Below, piece after piece: positions 59,616 through 64,000 of a DNA stretch of 64,000 nt (positions within the stretch are counted from its first letter, which is position 1; each line of letters begins with the position of its first letter). The notes under the pieces are model-generated. The model saw nothing but the letters and a program-made list of their open reading frames with translations, did no database searches and had not been told where the DNA came from. The DNA is from an uncultured Allomuricauda sp. (lineage in GTDB: Bacteria; Bacteroidota; Bacteroidia; Flavobacteriales; Flavobacteriaceae). The stretch is taken from the NCBI RefSeq assembly GCF_947499585.1, contig NZ_CANMOO010000003.1, positions 186,001-250,000 on the forward strand, read 5' to 3'. The translations under genes were made by a program, and so were the position numbers.

Positions 59616-60479
59616 ATGAAACAATTAATTTTTATGGTGTGTCTATCCTTGTTGATAGGGATACAATGCACAAAAGCACAACAAGAAAAGTTTACGGAGC
59701 AAATCAAAAAAGAAATTCCTTTTTCTAATAATTCAGAAAATACCTTGATTATTAAGAATGTCTTTGGCTCAATATCAGTTGAGGGGTATAATGGGAGTCA
59801 AATTATTTTAGAAGTAGAAAGAACAATAACTGCTGATAATGCTACAGGTTTAGAGTTGGGGAAACAGGAGCTTGAGCTCAAAATTATTCAAGAGGCAAAT
59901 AGGGTGGTATTGCATCCAGATGCACCATATATTCAATTTGACAAGGATAATCTTAGGTATAATTGGTGCAATAATTATGAAGAACCTCAATATGAGCATA
60001 ATTTAAACTTTAACCTTAAGGTTCCCAATTCAATCAACATTGACGTCAGTACTGTAAATAATGGAGAGGTTTTAGTGAAAAATACCAAAGGTGAAATGGT
60101 AATTGCTGAAAACATTAATGGAGGAATCACTTTGACCAATATAACAGGTAAAACGAAGGTGGACTGTATTAACGGAGGTGTAAATATTTCATATGCCGAC
60201 AATCCTAAAAGCCCATCTAGGTACTACTCATTAAATGGCGATATCAATATTTCATACCAAAAAGTACTTTCAGCCAATATTTCATTTAAAAGTATGAATG
60301 GCGAAATGTACACTGATTTTGACATCAACAAACAATTTATGAAAGCTGACAAAGAAGCTGATAATAAAAATAGGGCAAAATATAAATACGAAGCCAAACC
60401 AATAGTTCAGATTGGAGATGGCCAGGTGGATTTTGAATTTGAAACACTAAACGGAAATGTATTCATCAAAAAAATATAG
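59616..60479 (+). CDS. exported DUF4097 (adhesin-like) protein
   Basis: A 287-residue protein with a signal peptide (about 1-21, ending CTKAQ). The mature part is a beta-helix of DUF4097 type, with repeated short strands such as NTLIIKNVFGSISVEGYNGSQ, VLVKNTKGEMVIAENINGGI and KTKVDCINGGVNISYA. The region YNWCNNYEEPQYEH is a distinct loop. It begins 63 bases after the anti-sigma gene. Genes with this fold often accompany ECF systems in Bacteroidota; function is unknown. Confidence 0.82.
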   Translation: MKQLIFMVCLSLLIGIQCTKAQQEKFTEQIKKEIPFSNNSENTLIIKNVFGSISVEGYNGSQIILEVERTITADNATGLELGKQELELKIIQEANRVVLHPDAPYIQFDKDNLRYNWCNNYEEPQYEHNLNFNLKVPNSINIDVSTVNNGEVLVKNTKGEMVIAENINGGITLTNITGKTKVDCINGGVNISYADNPKSPSRYYSLNGDINISYQKVLSANISFKSMNGEMYTDFDINKQFMKADKEADNKNRAKYKYEAKPIVQIGDGQVDFEFETLNGNVFIKKI

Positions 60480-60483
60480 AGTC

Positions 60484-61299
60484 ATGAAAAATGTAAGATT
60501 AATTACGGTATTGATAGCAATGTTAATGGCGTACAGTATAGTTGCCCAAGAAAAGAGCATCGATTTGTTTTCAGTTCCCTTGAGTAACCCAAGTAGTCCA
60601 GGAAAGTTGGTTATAGATCAAATATCCGGTTCAATCCATGTTGAAGCTTATGAAGGTAATGAGGTGGTGATAAAAGCTTCTTTTGGAAGCGAAAAGGGAC
60701 ATTATAAAGAAAAAAGCAAGCATGATGGGATGAAGCGTATCGAAGGATCTTCTTTGGCCATAAGCGCAGAAGAAAAGAACAATGTTGTTCAAGTAATTAA
60801 TGAGCAATGGAACAAAGTGACCAATTTAGAAGTAAAGGTTCCTAAGAATTTTTCCCTTAAGCTTTCTACTATCAATGATGGAGATATTTCGGTAAAAGGG
60901 GTTAATGGAGAAATGGAGATAAGTAATGTCAATGGAGAAATAACATTGGAATCAGTAAGTGGTTCAGCTTCTACAGATACGGTGAATGGAGATATTAAGG
61001 TTTACTTTGATAGTATTACAAAAGATGCTAATATGGCCTTTAGTAGTTTGAATGGAGACGTGGATATTACTTTCCCCAGTTCTCTTAAAGCTGATGTAAA
61101 AGCGAAATCTGATATGGGTGAAATTTTCACTGATTTTGATATGCAAATTGCAGCAAATAAACCTGAGGTGAATAAAAATAATTCTTCAGGGACTTATAAG
61201 GTTAAGATAGAGCAGTGGGTGAGGGGTAAAATTAATGGTGGTGGCCCAGAGATGTTGTTTAAGACTTTTAATGGTGACATTTTGATAAAGTCAAAATAA
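60484..61299 (+). CDS. second exported DUF4097 (adhesin-like) protein
   Basis: A 271-residue secreted protein with a signal peptide (about 1-21, ending SIVAQ) and the same DUF4097 beta-helix. KLVIDQISGSIHVEAYEGNEVVIKA, ISVKGVNGEMEISNVNGEITLESVSGSASTDTVNGDI and FSSLNGDVDITFPSS show the repeated N-G-D/E turns. The ATG at 60484 lies four bases after the previous gene's stop and is preferred over an upstream frame opening. It and the previous gene look like diverged duplicates. It ends before a strong terminator. Confidence 0.85.
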   Translation: MKNVRLITVLIAMLMAYSIVAQEKSIDLFSVPLSNPSSPGKLVIDQISGSIHVEAYEGNEVVIKASFGSEKGHYKEKSKHDGMKRIEGSSLAISAEEKNNVVQVINEQWNKVTNLEVKVPKNFSLKLSTINDGDISVKGVNGEMEISNVNGEITLESVSGSASTDTVNGDIKVYFDSITKDANMAFSSLNGDVDITFPSSLKADVKAKSDMGEIFTDFDMQIAANKPEVNKNNSSGTYKVKIEQWVRGKINGGGPEMLFKTFNGDILIKSK

Positions 61300-61323
61300 T
61301 AAAGACATCATAGTGATATAAAC

Positions 61324-61357
61324 AAAAAGCCCGTTTCTTTTAAGAAACGGGCTTTTT
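61324..61357. terminator. bidirectional Rho-independent terminator
   Basis: A 16-bp stem (AAAAAGCCCGTTTCTT with AAGAAACGGGCTTTTT) with a very small loop of two or three bases, flanked by A and T runs, separates the DUF4097 genes from tsf. Confidence 0.92.
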
Positions 61358-61375
61358 AAATTAAGATATTGTATG

Positions 61376-62341
61376 TTAACCTACAGTAGCACGTTTAAAA
61401 CCTGTTACTGAAACATCTCCGTGAGACTCAACGTATTTTGCAACATTGATTTTCTCATCTTTAATAAAGTTCTGATCTAAAAGACATTGTTCTTGATCAA
61501 GTGTAGTGTTGTCAGAAATAAATCTTTCCATTTTACCTGGAAGAATTTTGTCCCAAATCTGTTCTGGTTTTCCTTCGGCCTTTAATTGTGCCTTAGCATC
61601 TTCTTCGGCTTTAGCCATAACTTCATCAGTCAGTTGAGCCATTGAGATGTATTGCGGAACGTTTTTGAGTGTTTTCCCTAAACGTCCAAGTTCTATATTG
61701 TCTTTTTCAATTACAGCAATTCTTGCCTCTGTTTCAGCAGTAACAAATTCAGCGTCAAAATCTTTATAAGACAAAGTTGTGGCACCCATAGAAGCAACTT
61801 GCATGGAAACATCTTTTGCAAGTACATCAGCAGTGTCCACTGTAGTGGATAAACCAACTAGGGCAGCAATTTTGTTAATGTGTACATAACTGCCAACATA
61901 AGGAGCTTCCAATTTTTCAAAAGCTGTAATATCTAGTTTTTCGCCAATGACACCAGTCTGTTCTATTAACTTATCGGTTACGGTCATTCCTCCAAAATCA
62001 GAAGCTAAAAATTCTTCTTTTGTGTTATGGTCTAGAGCTTTTTCTGCTAACTCGTTAGCTAAGGCAATAAATTTTTCGTTCTTTCCAACAAAATCTGTTT
62101 CGCAGCCTAATACTATAGCAACACCAACAGTTTTATCAGCGTTTACTTTTGCTATTGCTGCACCTTCAGAAGAATCTCTATCTGCTCTTTTGGCAGCTAT
62201 CTTTTGTCCTTTTTTACGAAGAATTTCAATTGCTTTATCAAAGTCACCTTCAGCTTCAACTAATGCATTTTTACAATCCATCATTCCGGCTCCAGTAGCT
62301 TTTCTTAATTTATTTACTTCTGCGGCGGTAATCTTTGCCAT
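61376..62341 (-). CDS. tsf: elongation factor Ts
   Basis: A 321-residue EF-Ts. The UBA-like N-terminus is ITAAEVNKLRKATGAGMMDCKNALVEAEGDFDKAIEILRKKG, followed by the TDFV-type motif GCETDFVGKNEKF and the core domains with YVHINKIAALVGLS and ENIELG-like segments. The end VTGFKRATVG is typical for the phylum. It exchanges nucleotides on EF-Tu. It follows rpsB on the minus strand with 82 bases between them holding a hairpin. Confidence 0.97.
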   Translation of the reverse strand: MAKITAAEVNKLRKATGAGMMDCKNALVEAEGDFDKAIEILRKKGQKIAAKRADRDSSEGAAIAKVNADKTVGVAIVLGCETDFVGKNEKFIALANELAEKALDHNTKEEFLASDFGGMTVTDKLIEQTGVIGEKLDITAFEKLEAPYVGSYVHINKIAALVGLSTTVDTADVLAKDVSMQVASMGATTLSYKDFDAEFVTAETEARIAVIEKDNIELGRLGKTLKNVPQYISMAQLTDEVMAKAEEDAKAQLKAEGKPEQIWDKILPGKMERFISDNTTLDQEQCLLDQNFIKDEKINVAKYVESHGDVSVTGFKRATVG

Positions 62342-62371
62342 TTTTTCTCTTTTTAAAAATTTATGTAAAGT

Positions 62372-62392
62372 AAAACACTGCGTGAGTGTTTT
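62372..62392. other. intercistronic hairpin between rpsB and tsf
   Basis: AAAACACT and AGTGTTTT form an eight-pair stem with a five-base loop in the 82-base gap. On the minus strand it is not followed by a long T run, so it may be an attenuator, RNase processing point or regulatory RNA element controlling the rpsB:tsf ratio. Confidence 0.5.
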
Positions 62393-62423
62393 GTTTTAGG
62401 ATAACGTTAAATTAATTATTGGG

Positions 62424-63611
62424 TTATTCAACACCGCCTTTGGCGTTGTCTTGCCATTCTTTTAATTCATCCCATTTGCCATCAGCAGCCATTTGAGCTT
62501 GCTTTGGCCAAGATGTTGGGTCTAAATGTGCCATTCTTGAGCTGGCCTCCGTCAAGGTTTCTTTTATCTTTTCTGGATCTGCTTTTGCAAGATCACCAAA
62601 AGTGGCAATACCACTATTGGTCAAAGCCTCTGCGGCTTTAGGACCAATACCTTCAACCTTAGTCAAATCATCAGCTTTAGACTTTGCAGCTTTCTTTGGC
62701 TTTTTCTCCTCAGCTTTAGGTTCTTCCTTAACCTCCTCAACAACTTCTTCTACTTTTTCTACAACAGGTTCAGCTACTTTTTCTACAACTGGCTCTTTTG
62801 CCTTTTCTGTTTTTTCTGCAACAGGTTCAGCTTCTTCTTTGGCAACAGCAGGTTCTTTTGCTTTTGCTGGAGCTTTACCTTCTGCTACTGGAGCATCTTT
62901 GGCTTCGTCTTGTTTGTCATTTTTGCGTTCAGATAGACCTTCTGCTACTGCATTGGTCACCTCTGTCATAATCACTTCAATAGACTTTCCAGCGTCATCA
63001 TTTGCAGGAATCACATAGTCTATTGGTCTTGGGTCAGAGTTAGTATCCACTATTGCAAAAATTGGGATATTCAGTTTTTGAGCTTCTTTTACAGCAATGT
63101 GCTCACGCATGGTGTCAACTATAAAAATAGCGCCAGGAAGTCTGGTCATATCAGAAATAGAACCTAAGTTCTTCTCTAATTTGGCTCTTAAACGGTCAAC
63201 CTGTAGTCTTTCTTTTTTGGAAAGTGTTTTGAACGTGCCATCCTTTTTCATTCTGTCAATGGCCGCCATTTTCTTAACAGCTTTACGAATGGTAACAAAG
63301 TTGGTCAACATACCACCTGGCCACCTTTCAGTAATGTAGGGCATGTTTACATTGGATACTTTATCCGCAACAATGTCCTTAGCTTGTTTCTTTGTAGCTA
63401 CAAAAAGAATTTTTCTTCCTGATGCAGCAATCTTTTTAAGAGCCTCGTTGGCCTCATCAAGTTTTGCTACAGTTTTGTAGAGATTGATAACGTGAATTCC
63501 GTTACGCTCCATGTAGATGTAAGGAGACATGTTCGGATTCCACTTTCTTGTTAGGTGTCCAAAATGCACACCTGCTTCTAGTAAGTCTTTGACTTCAATT
63601 TTACTTGCCAT
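62424..63611 (-). CDS. rpsB: ribosomal protein S2 with Lys/Glu/Ala linker and C-terminal helix-hairpin-helix domain
   Basis: A 395-residue protein. Residues about 1-232 are normal S2 (DLLEAGVHFGHLTRKWNPNMSPYIY, RWPGGMLTNFVTIRKAVKKM, DTNSDPRPIDYVIPANDDA). The remaining 163 residues are extra. About 233-315 is a low-complexity Ala/Glu/Lys/Pro/Val linker with repeated EPVVEKV-like units. About 316-395 is a helix-hairpin-helix domain with KVEGIGPKAAEALTNSGIATFGDLAKAD, the type often found on ribosomal L21 of this phylum. The extension does not look like a frameshift because it stays in frame to the stop. tsf follows. Confidence 0.95.
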   Translation of the reverse strand: MASKIEVKDLLEAGVHFGHLTRKWNPNMSPYIYMERNGIHVINLYKTVAKLDEANEALKKIAASGRKILFVATKKQAKDIVADKVSNVNMPYITERWPGGMLTNFVTIRKAVKKMAAIDRMKKDGTFKTLSKKERLQVDRLRAKLEKNLGSISDMTRLPGAIFIVDTMREHIAVKEAQKLNIPIFAIVDTNSDPRPIDYVIPANDDAGKSIEVIMTEVTNAVAEGLSERKNDKQDEAKDAPVAEGKAPAKAKEPAVAKEEAEPVAEKTEKAKEPVVEKVAEPVVEKVEEVVEEVKEEPKAEEKKPKKAAKSKADDLTKVEGIGPKAAEALTNSGIATFGDLAKADPEKIKETLTEASSRMAHLDPTSWPKQAQMAADGKWDELKEWQDNAKGGVE

Positions 63612-63757
63612 TTCTTGTAAATTAGTTTACGTTCCGTTGTATTAGCAATGAATTGGTGGTCACAAAATATGTTCGCCCTACTCATTTAGATGCTAAACTA
63701 AATTCCAAAAAGTCGGTTTTTTGCTCTTTGGAACAACGACAACTTGGTTAAAATATT

Positions 63758-63780
63758 AACCCTGAAACAATTTCAGGGTT
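63758..63780. terminator. hairpin after rpsI (candidate terminator or attenuator)
   Basis: AACCCTGAAA and TTTCAGGGTT form a perfect 10-bp stem with a three-base loop, 43 bases downstream of the rpsI stop on the minus strand. T-rich sequence follows on both strands. It probably ends the rplM-rpsI transcript, though partial read-through to rpsB is possible. The rest of the 211-base gap shows no other structure I can support. Confidence 0.7.
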
Positions 63781-63822
63781 TTCAATGAACTTTATATAAT
63801 AGGTACAAACGTACCTGTAATA

Positions 63823-64000
63823 TTAACGTTTAGAGAACTGGAACTTCTTACGGGCTTTCTTCTGACCGAATTTCTTTCTCTCTACCATTCTTGGATCTCT
63901 TGTCAGCAAACCTTCTGGTTTAAGAACAATTCTATTCTCTTCATCAATCTCACACATTACCCTTGCAAGTGCTAAACGAATAGCTTCAGCTTGACCAGTG
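63823..64000 (-). CDS. rpsI: ribosomal protein S9, 3' part only
   Basis: The last 59 codons of S9, running off the right edge of the window. The visible C-terminal part includes [35 protein letters not shown] and ends [13 protein letters not shown], the normal basic tail that contacts tRNA in the P site. The start and any rplM partner are outside the window. rpsI followed by rpsB and tsf is a common order in Bacteroidota. Confidence 0.97.
   Translation of the reverse strand, partial: TGQAEAIRLALARVMCEIDEENRIVLKPEGLLTRDPRMVERKKFGQKKARKKFQFSKR

Noticed and set aside
62602..63018. Plus-strand Ser/Ala/Thr-rich frame opposite the rpsB tail
   Set aside because: Its composition is explained by the complementary strand of the Glu/Lys/Ala linker.
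1..64000. CRISPR array, prophage, insertion sequence or toxin-antitoxin and defence genes
   Set aside because: No transposase, integrase, phage or Cas-like protein, and no regularly spaced repeats were seen.
1..64000. Sigma-54 promoters for RpoN within the window
   Set aside because: Looked for GG-N10-GC patterns in intergenic regions; none convincing, so no such promoter is listed.

Overview
The window looks like a piece of a chromosome from a marine Flavobacteriaceae member (Bacteroidota). It is AT-rich and lacks strong Shine-Dalgarno sequences. Promoters match the Bacteroidota -7 element TAnnTTTG. Family markers include a fused CcoN-CcoO oxidase subunit, a PorT-like outer-membrane protein, paired ExbD genes, a DUF2490 protein and an ECF sigma / HEAT-repeat anti-sigma / DUF4097 set. 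I see no prophage, transposon, CRISPR array or plasmid gene; this is core and semi-core chromosome with two conspicuous accessory modules.

Layout. 1-2 kb: three small proteins of unclear role. 2-5.2 kb (minus): a kinase/class-III aminotransferase fusion and a threonine-dehydratase-like enzyme. 5.3-18 kb: a micro-oxic respiration island with a universal stress protein, an Fnr/Crp regulator, the copper ATPase CcoI, a DoxX-like protein, CcoS, CcoNO, CcoQ, CcoP, CcoG, CcoH, a SafE-type membrane protein, a CoA-transferase and a ClbS-like protein. 18-33.8 kb: UspA and HemN (minus), a GCS2-CBS ligase with an aspartoacylase-like partner, TonB, DUF2490, a ROK kinase, then a usp-SLC13-pckA-pfk operon and a ribosome hibernation factor with a lipoprotein. 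34-39 kb: sugar porter, WaaA, DegT aminotransferase, GalE. 39-47.5 kb: amidohydrolase, SucA-SucB, retropepsin-like protease, TatD, asparaginase, tRNA-Ser. 47.5-50.6 kb: ExbB / membrane protein / ExbD / ExbD / PorT-like. 50.6-58 kb (minus): PAP2-like protein, RpoN, AsnS, an MMPL transporter, Frr, PyrH. 58.2-61.3 kb: ECF sigma, anti-sigma and two DUF4097 proteins. 61.4-64 kb (minus): Tsf, RpsB with a long extra tail, and the 3' end of RpsI.

The main discovery is a regulon readable directly from the DNA. Nine 14-bp sites of form CTGAY-N4-RTCAT (FNR-like) lie between 6.3 and 32.8 kb. In nine of ten promoter directions the site centre is exactly 36.5 bp from the last base of a TAnnTTT(G/A) element; the tenth is 37.5 bp. 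This is class II activator geometry, with the site replacing the -33 element. The sites precede three universal stress protein operons, the Fnr-type gene itself, ccoI, ccoS-NOQP, hemN, the GCS2-CBS/aspartoacylase pair, tonB, DUF2490, pckA-pfk (through its usp leader gene) and the hibernation factor hpf. One site is shared symmetrically by the divergent fnr and ccoI genes. The geometry also corrects two start codons (fnr to 7026, hemN to 20335), because the longer starts would lie upstream of transcription. The inferred programme couples high-affinity respiration, oxygen-independent heme synthesis, stress proteins, the PEP/oxaloacetate node, a probable low-molecular-weight amide system and ribosome hibernation to low oxygen.
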